The notes under the pieces: generated by a model | What the model saw: only the letters and a program-made list of their open reading frames with translations | What the model was told of the DNA's origin: nothing | Databases searched by the model: none | Source: Sporosarcina globispora | GTDB lineage: Bacteria; Bacillota; Bacilli; Bacillales; Cytobacillaceae | Reading direction: 5' to 3' | DNA length: 64,000 nucleotides | Assembly: GCF_001274725.1 (NCBI RefSeq) | Contig: NZ_LGUF01000007.1 | Location: forward strand, 830,001-894,000 | Shown here: piece by piece, positions 13,954 to 23,170 of the stretch | Layout: each line of letters opens with the position of its first letter | Numbering within the stretch: position 1 is the first letter of the stretch | Position numbers and translations under genes: made by a program

Positions 13954-14960
13954 TGGTAGAAGAACTTCTTTATTCCGAAGCAGGTCTTCTGAATTTCGGT
14001 ATTTTCTTCTTGCTTGCCACCGTTTTGCTATTAGTCGTTCTGGGGTTTGTTACTTACGCCATTCTGGCAGAACGTAAAATTATGGGATTTATGCAGCTGC
14101 GCCATGGTCCGAATCAGGTCGGCGGACGCTGGGGGCTGCTGCAGACCGTTGCAGATGTTTTGAAGCTTCTATTAAAAGAAGATACCATTCCTAAGCTTGC
14201 AGACAGGCCGCTGTTTATTCTTGCACCGGTCATTGCATTTGCGCCGGCGTTCATGGTGCTTGCGACGATTCCTTTTACAGATAAACTTCAGTTTGCTGAT
14301 ATTGGAGTCGGCTTGCTTTATTACATTGCCATTTCCGGATTGACAACAGTCGGAATTGTAACCGGCTCCTGGGCTTCCAATAATAAATACGCCCTGCTTG
14401 GGGGAATGCGTGCTGCGGCCCAGATGATTTCTTATGAGATTCCGCTCGTTATGTCTGTATTAGGCATTGTCCTTTTAACAGGCAGCTTAAACCTCAATGA
14501 GATCGTAGAAGCGCAAAAAAATGGCTGGTTCATTATTTGGCAGCCCATTGCATTCATCATATTCCTGATTGCCTCGACAGCGGAGCTGAACCGTGTTCCG
14601 TTTGACTTGCCTGAAGCGGAATCAGAGTTGGTCGCAGGTTTCCATGTTGAATATTCCGGCTTCCGCTGGGCGTTCTTCATGCTTGCGGAATATGTATATT
14701 TCTTTGCAATGGCTTCATTGACAACAGTTTTATTTCTTGGAGGATGGCTTCCGCTTCCGTTCCTGGATTTCATTCCGGGAGCAGTTTGGTTTGCGCTTAA
14801 GTTTACAGCTGTAATCTTTGTTTTGGTTTGGTTCCGTGTCACTTTCCCGCGTATTCGTGCAGACCAGCTCATGGAATTTGGCTGGAAGGTTCTGCTGCCG
14901 ATTGCACTTGCTAATATATTCTTAACAGCTCTTTTGAAAGAATGGCTGAGTATATTCTAA
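13953..14960 (+). CDS. nuoH: Complex I subunit NuoH
   Basis: Membrane subunit of 335 residues with about eight helices, joining the peripheral arm to the membrane arm. Signatures ERKIMGFMQLRHGPNQVGG and STAELNRVPFDLPEAESELVAGFHVEYSG are intact. GGGGAGGTGG provides the ribosome binding site in the end of nuoD. Followed by about 200 bases holding a palindromic repeat before nuoI. Confidence 0.97.
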   Translation: MVEELLYSEAGLLNFGIFFLLATVLLLVVLGFVTYAILAERKIMGFMQLRHGPNQVGGRWGLLQTVADVLKLLLKEDTIPKLADRPLFILAPVIAFAPAFMVLATIPFTDKLQFADIGVGLLYYIAISGLTTVGIVTGSWASNNKYALLGGMRAAAQMISYEIPLVMSVLGIVLLTGSLNLNEIVEAQKNGWFIIWQPIAFIIFLIASTAELNRVPFDLPEAESELVAGFHVEYSGFRWAFFMLAEYVYFFAMASLTTVLFLGGWLPLPFLDFIPGAVWFALKFTAVIFVLVWFRVTFPRIRADQLMEFGWKVLLPIALANIFLTALLKEWLSIF

Positions 14961-14997
14961 TTGAGGAACCTTCTCATAACTATTGAGCTTCGAAACA

Positions 14998-15019
14998 AGG
15001 CGCTTCCGCATTTCTAAAA
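14998..15019. repeat. 22-bp direct repeat flanking repeat copy C
   Basis: AAGGCGCTTCCGCATTTCTAAA occurs here and again at 15124-15145, so repeat copy C is bracketed by an exact 22-bp direct repeat. The second copy is itself the end of the palindromic element, so this is probably the remnant of a second, truncated element. Confidence 0.75.
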
Positions 15020-15142
15020 TTGTCTAGGTCCAGCGCCTACCCCCTCGAGGTCACAAGCCAATCCCCCCAAAAGGCAAAGGACGCCTTCCTGGGAGGCTCG
15101 TCTTGTGCTTGTCGGGGGTGGGCAAGGCGCTTCCGCATTTCT
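15020..15142. repeat. Dispersed palindromic repeat, copy C (inverted)
   Basis: Same family as 4179-4297 and 5188-5309 but in reverse orientation, between nuoH and nuoI. Recognisable parts: CTAGGTCCAGCGCCTACCCC, CTCGAGGTCACAAGCCAAT, GCTTGTCGGGG and GGCGCTTCCGC. More G/C-rich and more diverged in the middle than copies A and B. Confidence 0.88.
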
Positions 15143-15161
15143 AAACAAGGGGTGAAAAAAC

Positions 15162-15581
15162 ATGCTTGGTTTAGCGAAAGGATTATCGTATACCCTAAAA
15201 AACCTGACACGCAAAAAGGTTACCTATGACTATCCGAATGAACCGCTTCCGCTTCCAGACCGGTTCCGCGGGATTCAGAAGTTTTATCCTGAAAAATGCA
15301 TCGTCTGCAATCAGTGTGCAAACATCTGTCCAACGGATTGTATCCAGCTGACAGGCAAAAAACATCCGGATCCTGCCAAAAAGGGAAAAATCATTGATGC
15401 GTATGATATTAACTTCGAGATTTGTATCCTTTGCGACTTGTGCACAGAGGTCTGTCCAACAGAAGCGATTATCATGACCAATAATTTTGAACTGGCAGAG
15501 TATAGCCGTGATGAACTGTTTAAAAATCTCGAATGGCTTGATGAAAATGATGAAAATATACGGAAGGTGAATAAAGCATGA
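15162..15581 (+). CDS. nuoI: Complex I subunit NuoI
   Basis: Ferredoxin-like subunit of 139 residues with two [4Fe-4S] clusters, N6a and N6b, that pass electrons to NuoB. Ligands: Cys46, 49, 52, 56 and 60 region (CIVCNQCANICPTDC) and Cys88, 91, 94, 98 (CILCDLCTEVCPTEA). AAGGGGTG precedes the ATG. The stop overlaps the nuoJ start (ATGA). In a complex without NuoEFG this may be close to the electron entry point. Confidence 0.96.
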   Translation: MLGLAKGLSYTLKNLTRKKVTYDYPNEPLPLPDRFRGIQKFYPEKCIVCNQCANICPTDCIQLTGKKHPDPAKKGKIIDAYDINFEICILCDLCTEVCPTEAIIMTNNFELAEYSRDELFKNLEWLDENDENIRKVNKA

Positions 15582-16099
15582 CGTTTTCAGGTGAATTTTT
15601 AGCGTTTATGTCTCTTGCTTTAGTAGCGGTCATCGGCGGCGTGCTTTTATTGAACCTTACCAGAGTCGTGCATATGGTAGTCGCCCTTGTATTTACATTT
15701 GTAAGCATTGCCGGTATTTACGTGCTGCTTTCAGCTGAATTCCTGGCTGCAGTCCAGATTTTAATTTACTCAGGTTCGATCACCATCATCATGCTGTTCG
15801 GAGTCATGCTGACACGCCATAACGATACAAGCGAGCCGAAAACAGGGCGCTTGCGAAAGCTGTTATTATTCCTTGGCGTACTTGGCTTTGCTTTCGCGGT
15901 TTACATCGGGATTTATAACCTCGATTTGCCGTCAGCGCCGAATGATCTTCATGTCAATAATACAGAGCAAATTGGAATAGAGCTTTACTCAAAATTCATT
16001 ATTCCATTTGAAGTAACATCCGTTTTATTATTGGTGGCTTTGGTTGGTTCCATTGTTCTGGCCAAAAGAGATGATGATAAGGAGGCGGAAAAGGAATGA
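15578..16099 (+). CDS. nuoJ: Complex I subunit NuoJ
   Basis: Membrane subunit of 173 residues with five helices. The region [28 protein letters not shown] is the NuoJ signature around the pi-bulge helix implicated in coupling. Overlaps nuoI and nuoK by four bases each. Confidence 0.95.
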   Translation: MTFSGEFLAFMSLALVAVIGGVLLLNLTRVVHMVVALVFTFVSIAGIYVLLSAEFLAAVQILIYSGSITIIMLFGVMLTRHNDTSEPKTGRLRKLLLFLGVLGFAFAVYIGIYNLDLPSAPNDLHVNNTEQIGIELYSKFIIPFEVTSVLLLVALVGSIVLAKRDDDKEAEKE

Positions 16100-16410
16100 G
16101 TGCAGTTCCCGTTCAAGCCTACCTGGCATTGGCTTTGATCCTCTTTTGCATCGGGCTTTATGGTGCCTTGACAAAGCGCAATACCGTGATGGTCCTGATT
16201 TCGATCGAACTGATGCTGAATGCGGTCAATATTAATCTGGTTGCATTTAGCAAATACGGCATTATGCCATCCATTACAGGTCAGATTTTTGCATTGTTTA
16301 CGATCACTGTTGCAGCAGCAGAAGCAGCAGTTGGTCTGGCGATATTAATTGCACTGTACCGTAATAAGAAGAGCGTTAACATTGATGAAATGGATGCCAT
16401 GAAGCACTAA
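16096..16410 (+). CDS. nuoK: Complex I subunit NuoK
   Basis: Membrane subunit of 104 residues with three helices and the buried glutamates used in ion translocation ([29 protein letters not shown]). GGAGGCGGAAAAGG precedes the ATG within nuoJ. Followed by 147 bases without a gene, then nuoL. Confidence 0.95.
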   Translation: MSAVPVQAYLALALILFCIGLYGALTKRNTVMVLISIELMLNAVNINLVAFSKYGIMPSITGQIFALFTITVAAAEAAVGLAILIALYRNKKSVNIDEMDAMKH

Positions 16411-16557
16411 AGATACTTTGAATGATACAGCCGGACTGGCTGAGAATAGAGAGTAGAAGAGGATGCCATATATGGCACAGCCTTAATGGACCTGTTCATA
16501 GGGTCCCAATCTGACACGCCAAGCATTAGGGCGTGTTCAAAAAAGGGGATTGTGATA

Positions 16558-18426
16558 ATGATGGAGAATGCATGGATCATACCGCTTTTCCCGCTTTTAT
16601 CGTTTTTGTTCCTTATTTTATTCGGCAAACGGCTAAAAGAAGCGAGTGCTTATATAGGAATTCTGTTTACCTTGGCATCGCTTGTCTATTCGATATTGGT
16701 GCTATTTGACCGGTTTACGGCACCAACTTACAAAGCAGAAGGCGTTTGGCTGACTATAGGGGATGTTCAGTTAACAGCGGGTTTTGAAGTTAATCAGTTA
16801 AATGCACTGATGCTTGTGATTGTATCACTTGTCAGTTTCCTGGTACATACCTATTCGAAAGGCTATATGCAGGGTGATGACCGCTTCCCTGTTTTCTATG
16901 CCTATTTAGGGTTATTTACATTTGCCATGCTTGGCCTGGTCATCTCGCCTAATCTGCTGCAGACATATTTCTTCTGGGAGCTTGTCGGACTTGGATCATT
17001 CTTGCTGATCGGTTTCTATTTTTACAAAGAGGAAGCAAAGGCTGCGGCTAAAAAGGCATTTATCATGACCCGTATTGGCGACGTCGGCCTTTTGATCGGT
17101 ATGATTCTATTATTCTGGCAGGCTGGCAGCTTTGAGTATGATGAAATTTTTGCAGCTGTCGAAGCTGGTGCCATTTCGGGCACGATGATCACGTTAACAG
17201 CCATTCTTATTTTTGTAGGGGCTGTCGGTAAATCGGGCCAGTTCCCGCTGCATACCTGGCTTCCGGATGCAATGGAAGGTCCGACGCCTGTCTCCGCTTT
17301 AATCCATGCTGCGACAATGGTAGCGGCAGGAGTTTATTTAGTGGCATCGCTGTTCCCGCTGTTTACAGCAAGTGAAACAGCACTGATGACAGTAGCAGTA
17401 ATTGGGGCGTTTACAGCGATTTTTGCGGCAAGCATCGGCTTGGTCCAAAAAGATATTAAGCGGGTGCTCGCTTATTCAACTGTCAGCCAACTTGGTTATA
17501 TGATGCTGGCACTGGGATCTGCGGGATATGTAGCCGGTGTATTCCATTTAATGACACACGCCTTCTTCAAGGCTTTGCTGTTCCTTGCGGCAGGAAGTGT
17601 CATCCATGCGGTTCATACACAGAACATTGAACATATGGGCGGATTATGGAAAAAGCTGCGCGTGACTGGTCCTCTATTCCTGATTGGAACACTGGCGATC
17701 AGCGGGGTGCCGTTATTTTCAGGGTTCTTCAGTAAAGATGAAATTTTAATTGCTGCCTGGGCACATGGGAATACAGTGCTGTTCTGGCTCGCAGTGATTG
17801 CTGCGTTCTTTACGGCATTTTATATGTTCCGCCTGTTCTTTATGGTTTTCGCTGGCGAAGCAAGAAGCGATATGAAAAATGTTCACGAGTCGCCTAGTGT
17901 CATGACATTGCCAATGGTGGTCCTTGGCGTGCTGGCTGTAGTGGCTGGGTATGTGAATACGCCATGGTTTGGAACGTTTCTCGGTGATTGGCTCGTGGAG
18001 GATAACCATGCTTTAGGCCATGGCCATATTGAAGGACCGGCATGGATTATGATTGTTGCTACGGCTGTATCCCTGCTTGGAATTTTCCTTGCCTGGCTAA
18101 TGTATGGCAAACAATCGCTTTCCCGCGACTGGCTTACAAGCAGAATGCCGCTTTCGTACAGCGTTTTGTACAATAAATACTATGTAGATGAATTGTTTTC
18201 GCTGACAGTAGTGAATGGAGCGAAATTTATTAGCTCTTTCCTGCGCTTCCTGGAAGTGTTCTTAGTTGAAGGCCTTGTGAAGACCGTAACTGGACTCACA
18301 ACATCACTCGGAAAACTTGGCTCTAAACTTCAAAATGGCCAGATGCAGACTTACGGAACAGTGGCGTTTGTCGGGCTTGCTATTTTAGTCGTCATCTATG
18401 CGTTTACAGGGGGGTACTTAAAATGA
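16558..18426 (+). CDS. nuoL: Complex I subunit NuoL
   Basis: Antiporter-like subunit of 622 residues at the far end of the membrane arm, with about 16 helices and a lateral helix near the C-terminus. Key motifs: FFWELVGLGSFLLIGF (channel glutamate), VGKSGQFPLHTWLPDAMEGPTPVSALIHAATMV with the conserved lysine and histidines. Start chosen as ATG 16558 (MMENAWIIPLFP) after AAAAGGGGAT; upstream in-frame TTG and GTG codons lack a site. Ends overlapping nuoM. Confidence 0.96.
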   Translation: MMENAWIIPLFPLLSFLFLILFGKRLKEASAYIGILFTLASLVYSILVLFDRFTAPTYKAEGVWLTIGDVQLTAGFEVNQLNALMLVIVSLVSFLVHTYSKGYMQGDDRFPVFYAYLGLFTFAMLGLVISPNLLQTYFFWELVGLGSFLLIGFYFYKEEAKAAAKKAFIMTRIGDVGLLIGMILLFWQAGSFEYDEIFAAVEAGAISGTMITLTAILIFVGAVGKSGQFPLHTWLPDAMEGPTPVSALIHAATMVAAGVYLVASLFPLFTASETALMTVAVIGAFTAIFAASIGLVQKDIKRVLAYSTVSQLGYMMLALGSAGYVAGVFHLMTHAFFKALLFLAAGSVIHAVHTQNIEHMGGLWKKLRVTGPLFLIGTLAISGVPLFSGFFSKDEILIAAWAHGNTVLFWLAVIAAFFTAFYMFRLFFMVFAGEARSDMKNVHESPSVMTLPMVVLGVLAVVAGYVNTPWFGTFLGDWLVEDNHALGHGHIEGPAWIMIVATAVSLLGIFLAWLMYGKQSLSRDWLTSRMPLSYSVLYNKYYVDELFSLTVVNGAKFISSFLRFLEVFLVEGLVKTVTGLTTSLGKLGSKLQNGQMQTYGTVAFVGLAILVVIYAFTGGYLK

Positions 18427-19940
18427 ACTTAGCTTATTTTCTATCCATTTTAGTTTTCTCCCCGCTGCTTGGTATTTTAGTATTATCATTCCTGCCGAAA
18501 ACGCAGGAATCATTGATCAAGACTGTTGGATTCCTGGCTACCATTCCGGCACTGGTATTGTCGCTGATTGCTTATTTTCAATACCGGGCAGGTGCAAGCC
18601 TGGATCAGCTGAATGAAAAAGTGAGCTGGATTCAGTTTGGAGATTCAAGCCAGCTGGGAAACCTTTTTTCCATTGATTACGAACTGGGGCTAGACGGATT
18701 TTCCTTGATCATGATTGTTCTGACAGCTGTGCTTTCCACACTTGCAGCTATTGCTTCTATTCATATTAAAAAAGAATGGAAGGGCTACTTCATGCTGTTC
18801 CTGCTGCTTGAAGTCGGCATGCTTGGTGTATTTGCGGCTGAAAACCTGATACTTTTCTTTATTTTCTTTGAAATCACCTTAATACCGACTTTCTTCCTGA
18901 TAGGGAAATGGGGTTACTTTGAAAAAGAAAATGCAGCGTACAGCTTCCTGATCTATAACGGACTGGGATCTGCTGTTCTGCTGATTGTCATTATGGTGCT
19001 GTTTGCCCGTACTGGCACAGCCAATATTGATGCTTTGATGGCCGCGATGAACTCGGATAATCCGCAGCTTGTTGCGCCAATCTCTGAAAATATGAAAATG
19101 GGCCTGCTGATTGCACTTTTAATTGCATTCGGTGTGAAGCTTCCTATTTTTCCGCTTCATAGCTGGATGGTAAGAGTTCACGTACAAGCTCCGCCATCGA
19201 TTGTTATGCTGCATGCCGGGGTGCTTTTGAAAATTGGTGCATTCGGTTTAATCCGCTTTGGCATGGGGATATTTCCTGAGCAATTCCAAAGCCTTGCTGT
19301 ATGGCTGGCAGTGCTCGGGGTAGTGAATTTACTGTATGGAGCGTTCCTGGCGTTTGTTCAGACCGATTTTAAAATGGTGCTTGCTTACTCTTCTATTTCC
19401 CACATGGGAATCGTTTTAATCGGGTTAGGTGCCTTAAATGAGGCAGGAATCCAGGGGGCGATTTTCCAGGTTGTTTCTCACGGTTTAATCGCAGCACTTC
19501 TATTCTTCCTTGTTGGTGTTTTTTATGAACGTGTTCAAACCTCCAATATTCAAAATCTTGGCGGTTTGGCAAAAGGGATGCCGATTACGGCAGGTTTCCT
19601 GCTTGCAGGGGCAATGGCCTCGCTTGGCCTGCCTGGGATGTCTGGGTTTGTAAGTGAATTTATGGCCTTCCTTGGCCTGTTTAAAGAAATGCCGATTCTC
19701 GCTGCAGTGGGTACAATCGGAATCATTATGACAGCTGTTTACCTGCTTCGCGCGGTACTGGGCATCACATATGGCAAAGCGCATAGAGACTTTGCCGGCA
19801 TAACCGATTTGAAAAAGTTTGAGTACGTGCCTGTCCTGGTCTTAGTCGGCTTAATTGTCCTGATTGGTGTTTATCCAAGTGTACTGAGCGAACCGCTGAC
19901 ATCAACACTTGAAACGATCATGCTGGGGATAGGGGGGTGA
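18423..19940 (+). CDS. nuoM: Complex I subunit NuoM
   Basis: Antiporter-like proton-channel subunit of 505 residues, about 14 helices. FEITLIPTFFLIGKWG holds the channel glutamate; GVKLPIFPLHSWMVRVHVQAPPSIVMLHAGVLLKIG holds the conserved lysines and histidines. ATG overlaps the nuoL stop (ATGA). Confidence 0.96.
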   Translation: MNLAYFLSILVFSPLLGILVLSFLPKTQESLIKTVGFLATIPALVLSLIAYFQYRAGASLDQLNEKVSWIQFGDSSQLGNLFSIDYELGLDGFSLIMIVLTAVLSTLAAIASIHIKKEWKGYFMLFLLLEVGMLGVFAAENLILFFIFFEITLIPTFFLIGKWGYFEKENAAYSFLIYNGLGSAVLLIVIMVLFARTGTANIDALMAAMNSDNPQLVAPISENMKMGLLIALLIAFGVKLPIFPLHSWMVRVHVQAPPSIVMLHAGVLLKIGAFGLIRFGMGIFPEQFQSLAVWLAVLGVVNLLYGAFLAFVQTDFKMVLAYSSISHMGIVLIGLGALNEAGIQGAIFQVVSHGLIAALLFFLVGVFYERVQTSNIQNLGGLAKGMPITAGFLLAGAMASLGLPGMSGFVSEFMAFLGLFKEMPILAAVGTIGIIMTAVYLLRAVLGITYGKAHRDFAGITDLKKFEYVPVLVLVGLIVLIGVYPSVLSEPLTSTLETIMLGIGG

Positions 19941-19946
19941 TGAAGG

Positions 19947-21461
19947 ATGGATCTTGAAACATTATTATCATATGAATGGGGCATTATGGCGCCAGAGTTC
20001 ATCATCCTTGGTGTTGCGACTGCTCTAACACTAATGGATTTGTTTATGCCAAAAACACAAAGCCGGAAAATTCTCGGCTGGGTCGGCTTTGCCGGAATTC
20101 TGGCGGCTCTCGTTTCCTTATTGGGCCTTATCGGGCATGGTCCAGAATCGATTTTGCTTGATACGTTCAGATTGGATTCCTTTGCAAAAGCTTTTAAGCT
20201 GCTGCTATTAATCGGATCGGCTTTGGTACTGCTCATTGCCATCAGCTATGAGCCAAATGAAGGATTGGAAGAATTCAGAGGGGAATTTTTCTATCTATTC
20301 TTGGCTGCATTGCTTGGAGCGATGATCATGTCTTCAAGCGGCGACTTAATTACCCTGTTTGTGGGACTTGAACTTCTTTCGATCTCGTCCTACATTCTCG
20401 CAGGCATGAGAAAAAGAAATCAGCTTTCAAATGAATCTGCCATGAAATATGTGATTAATGGCAGTATCGCAACAGCAATCACTTTGTTCGGGATGAGTTA
20501 TGTGTACGGATTGACCGGAACGACGAATTTAAAGGAAATGGCCGGATTTTTGACATCGGTCTATAACGAACAGCATATTTACCTGCTTGGCCTTGCGTTC
20601 TTTATGATTGTTGTGGGACTATCTTTTAAATTGGCGGCAGCGCCATTCCATATGTGGGCGCCGGATGTTTACCAGGGTGCTCCTACACCTGTTACAGCCT
20701 TTTTAAGCGTAGTTTCCAAAACAGCCGGGTTCATTATTATTATCCGCATCCTGTTCTCAATCTTTGCGAATGCACCATCCGGTGATGTGCAGGGGCTTCC
20801 GATGATTCTTGCTCTGCAGGATTACATTGCCTTCCTGGCAGGAGCCACGATGATAATTGGTAACGTGATTGCGCTTAGACAGCGGAATATCAAGCGTTTG
20901 TTTGCCTATTCAAGTATCGCACAGGCGGGCTATCTGCTAGTCGTGATTGCGAGTATGTCACTGTTCATGTTTGATACGCTCTGGTTCTATCTGGGAGCCT
21001 ACTTATTCATGAACTTGGGTGCTTTTGCGATTATCCAGCATGTGACACATAAATCTGGTTCTGAAGATATCAGCCAATTTGCCGGACTATACCGCCGCGC
21101 GCCATTCCTGGCTATTGCCATGGCGGTCTTCCTGCTTTCACTAGCAGGTATTCCTGGAACAGCCGGATTTATTGGCAAACTGAATATCTTTATGGGTGCA
21201 TTAGTGCCAAGTGAAGGGCATTACGTATTGGTATCGATTATGATAGCGACAACTGTCATTTCATACTTCTATTACTTCGGCGTAATGGTGCAAATGTTCT
21301 TCAGGCCAGCGGCTGATACAGGGAAGGTTAAGATCCCAGTGGCATTAACTGCTGTTATCGGCATCAGTATAGCAGCGACAATCCTCTTTGGGGTTGCACC
21401 AAATATTGCATTTGACTTCCTTCAGGGCAATTTCAATCAATTTACTGATTTCTTTCAATAA
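19947..21461 (+). CDS. nuoN: Complex I subunit NuoN
   Basis: Third antiporter-like subunit, 504 residues, about 14 helices. FVGLELLSISSYILAG carries the channel glutamate and KLAAAPFHMWAPDVYQGAPTPVTAF the family signature. GGGGGGTGATGAAGG provides the ribosome binding site 6 bases after nuoM. Last gene of the operon; two terminators follow. Confidence 0.96.
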   Translation: MDLETLLSYEWGIMAPEFIILGVATALTLMDLFMPKTQSRKILGWVGFAGILAALVSLLGLIGHGPESILLDTFRLDSFAKAFKLLLLIGSALVLLIAISYEPNEGLEEFRGEFFYLFLAALLGAMIMSSSGDLITLFVGLELLSISSYILAGMRKRNQLSNESAMKYVINGSIATAITLFGMSYVYGLTGTTNLKEMAGFLTSVYNEQHIYLLGLAFFMIVVGLSFKLAAAPFHMWAPDVYQGAPTPVTAFLSVVSKTAGFIIIIRILFSIFANAPSGDVQGLPMILALQDYIAFLAGATMIIGNVIALRQRNIKRLFAYSSIAQAGYLLVVIASMSLFMFDTLWFYLGAYLFMNLGAFAIIQHVTHKSGSEDISQFAGLYRRAPFLAIAMAVFLLSLAGIPGTAGFIGKLNIFMGALVPSEGHYVLVSIMIATTVISYFYYFGVMVQMFFRPAADTGKVKIPVALTAVIGISIAATILFGVAPNIAFDFLQGNFNQFTDFFQ

Positions 21462-21495
21462 TGGCTTTCTTAAAGTTTGTAGCTTTCAATCAATA

Positions 21496-21528
21496 GCTTT
21501 TTAAAATGGGGGTTTTAAAAAGCTTTTC
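21496..21528 (+). terminator. nuo operon terminator
   Basis: Perfect 11-bp arms AGCTTTTTAAAA / TTTTAAAAAGCT with a short G-rich loop and a T run, 35 bases after nuoN. Confidence 0.85.
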
Positions 21529-21553
21529 TAAAAGGGACAAAAGGGGTATTAAT

Positions 21554-21583
21554 AGGAGGGGAGATTTCCCCTTCTTTTTTGTT
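21554..21583 (+). terminator. Second terminator after nuoN
   Basis: AGGGGA / TCCCCT stem followed by TCTTTTTTG. A backup terminator close behind the first. Confidence 0.75.
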
Positions 21584-21598
21584 TGCCCCAGTTTAGAC

Positions 21599-21627
21599 TT
21601 CGTGTTTTTTCGACAATTCGATATAAT
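21599..21627 (+). promoter_or_regulatory. Possible promoter before ywzB
   Basis: Good TATAAT at 21622-21627, but the -35 at 17 bases spacing (TTCGTG) is poor. It lies about 145 bases before the ywzB start. Confidence 0.35.
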
Positions 21628-21771
21628 GGACATACAAATTGCGAAAAAGAAAGAAACTTAATTTTCGAAAAATATCCAGTCGTGAAACTTACCTGGTAGT
21701 ATAAACGTCAAATGGTATTGTAGCGCACAAAACAGGTAAGCGAAGTGGCAAAGTATTAAGGAGGGAAGAAG

Positions 21772-22026
21772 ATGATATCAGGATTTGGGCAGCAGGCACT
21801 CATAAGCATTATGTCTCATCTGGTGTTTATTGCGCTGGCCTGGTGGGCGCTTCAGGCATTGCGGTTTGAGACCCTTTTGCGGGCGAATCATGTTTTTCAG
21901 GCACGTGTTTTGTATGTTTTGCTTTCAATTGTAATTGGATCAATCGTCAGCAACTTCTTTCTCGACTACCTCTTATGGTCCCAGCAGCTTCCGCTTATAC
22001 TGCAGAACATCACCTTTTTCAAGTGA
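21772..22026 (+). CDS. ywzB: DUF1146 membrane protein (YwzB family)
   Basis: 84 residues with two membrane helices and a short basic loop (FETLLRANHVFQARVLYVLLSIVIGSIVSNFFLDYLLWSQQL). It matches the YwzB/DUF1146 family and sits just before ywmB-murAA-spoIID, as in B. subtilis. AAGGAGGGAAGAAG precedes the ATG. Function unknown. Confidence 0.85.
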   Translation: MISGFGQQALISIMSHLVFIALAWWALQALRFETLLRANHVFQARVLYVLLSIVIGSIVSNFFLDYLLWSQQLPLILQNITFFK

Positions 22027-22085
22027 TTTTGAGGGCCTATTTTTATATAAAATCAAGAACTATCTCTTTGAAGAGCGACTTTTGT

Positions 22086-22145
22086 TTCTAGCTCCAGCGC
22101 CTGCCCCCTCGAGGTGGCGTGTGTGGGCAAGTCGCTTCCGATTTT
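22086..22145. repeat. Dispersed palindromic repeat, truncated copy D (inverted)
   Basis: About 60 bp: CTAGCTCCAGCGCCTGCCCC, CTCGAGG, then GGGCAAGTCGCTTCCG. Both ends of the 120-bp repeat are present but the central half is deleted. Lies between ywzB and ywmB. Confidence 0.8.
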
Positions 22146-22393
22146 CTTATAAATATAGGTCTTCATACATGTTTTCTTTTTGAGGATTATTGAGTAAAAT
22201 CTTTTTGTTGCTTGTTTCCCGCATACATACTATCTTGTGAAATGGTTTTCAAAGTATGCATAAAAGGGCAAAGAGAGCTCGACAATTAACAGTGCTTTAG
22301 CTGCTTTTTACAGTTTGTCAAAAAGTGACGACAATTCCCAAGTATGCTCACTCTATCCTTGGTAACAATGGTACTAAGGGGAGGAGTTTACAA

Positions 22394-23137
22394 ATGAGAA
22401 ACTTAGCGATTACTATATCAATTATTGCCATTATTGGTTTCATGATGATAAACATTGGGAATAAGACGACTGTAGCCAAAGGGGAGTTTGACCTGTTAAC
22501 TCTGGCCTCAGGAATACAGGACGAGAATATTTTAATCAAAAATTGGACTTTGCATGCGAGAGAAAAAATGGAAGACCTGCAAACCATACAGGAAGTCAAA
22601 GCATTCACCTTTGAATTGCAAACGAAATATCCTGATTGGGAATGGAGCTTTCAAAGAACGGAAAAGTCATGGGAAGCAGAAGCTATTATTAAAAAGACAG
22701 ATACTCAGTCAGAAACAGTGAAAGTTTTATCGACCCCTACAAAAGGTCAAGTTCAGACGTATGTGATTTATGAGGCCAAAGGTCAGGGGTGGAAGAAAGA
22801 ACAGAACAAACTGGCTGCAGAACTGAATAGCAAGATTTCTGACATTTTTCGAGGAAATGCCACAATTTTCTCTTGTATTCAGGGTGAAAGCAATGGTAAG
22901 ATTAAAAAGTCTTTGCCTGATACGGCAACTAAATTACTGGCTGCTTTTAATGCAACAGAAATAGAAGCACTAAAAGAAGACCAATTTATTTCAGTATCAG
23001 CAAATTCACCGCTTTTTGGTGAATCCATTGTGACAAATGGCAGTGAAATGAACATGCAGCTTGGATTACGGACAAATGGAATGGGCACCAAGACAAACAT
23101 TGTTATTGGCACACCCATCATTACGATTGAATATTAA
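22394..23137 (+). CDS. ywmB: YwmB family protein
   Basis: 247 residues with an N-terminal hydrophobic signal or anchor (LAITISIIAIIGFMMI) and an extracytoplasmic domain of the YwmB family, which has a TATA-box-binding-protein-like fold and unknown role. Start ATG 22394 after GGGGAGGAG. The longer frame from 22325 lacks a site. Directly upstream of murAA and spoIID, the order found in B. subtilis. Confidence 0.85.
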   Translation: MRNLAITISIIAIIGFMMINIGNKTTVAKGEFDLLTLASGIQDENILIKNWTLHAREKMEDLQTIQEVKAFTFELQTKYPDWEWSFQRTEKSWEAEAIIKKTDTQSETVKVLSTPTKGQVQTYVIYEAKGQGWKKEQNKLAAELNSKISDIFRGNATIFSCIQGESNGKIKKSLPDTATKLLAAFNATEIEALKEDQFISVSANSPLFGESIVTNGSEMNMQLGLRTNGMGTKTNIVIGTPIITIEY

Positions 23138-23170
23138 TATAGAGAAATTGGACGCGGAGGGGAATACACT

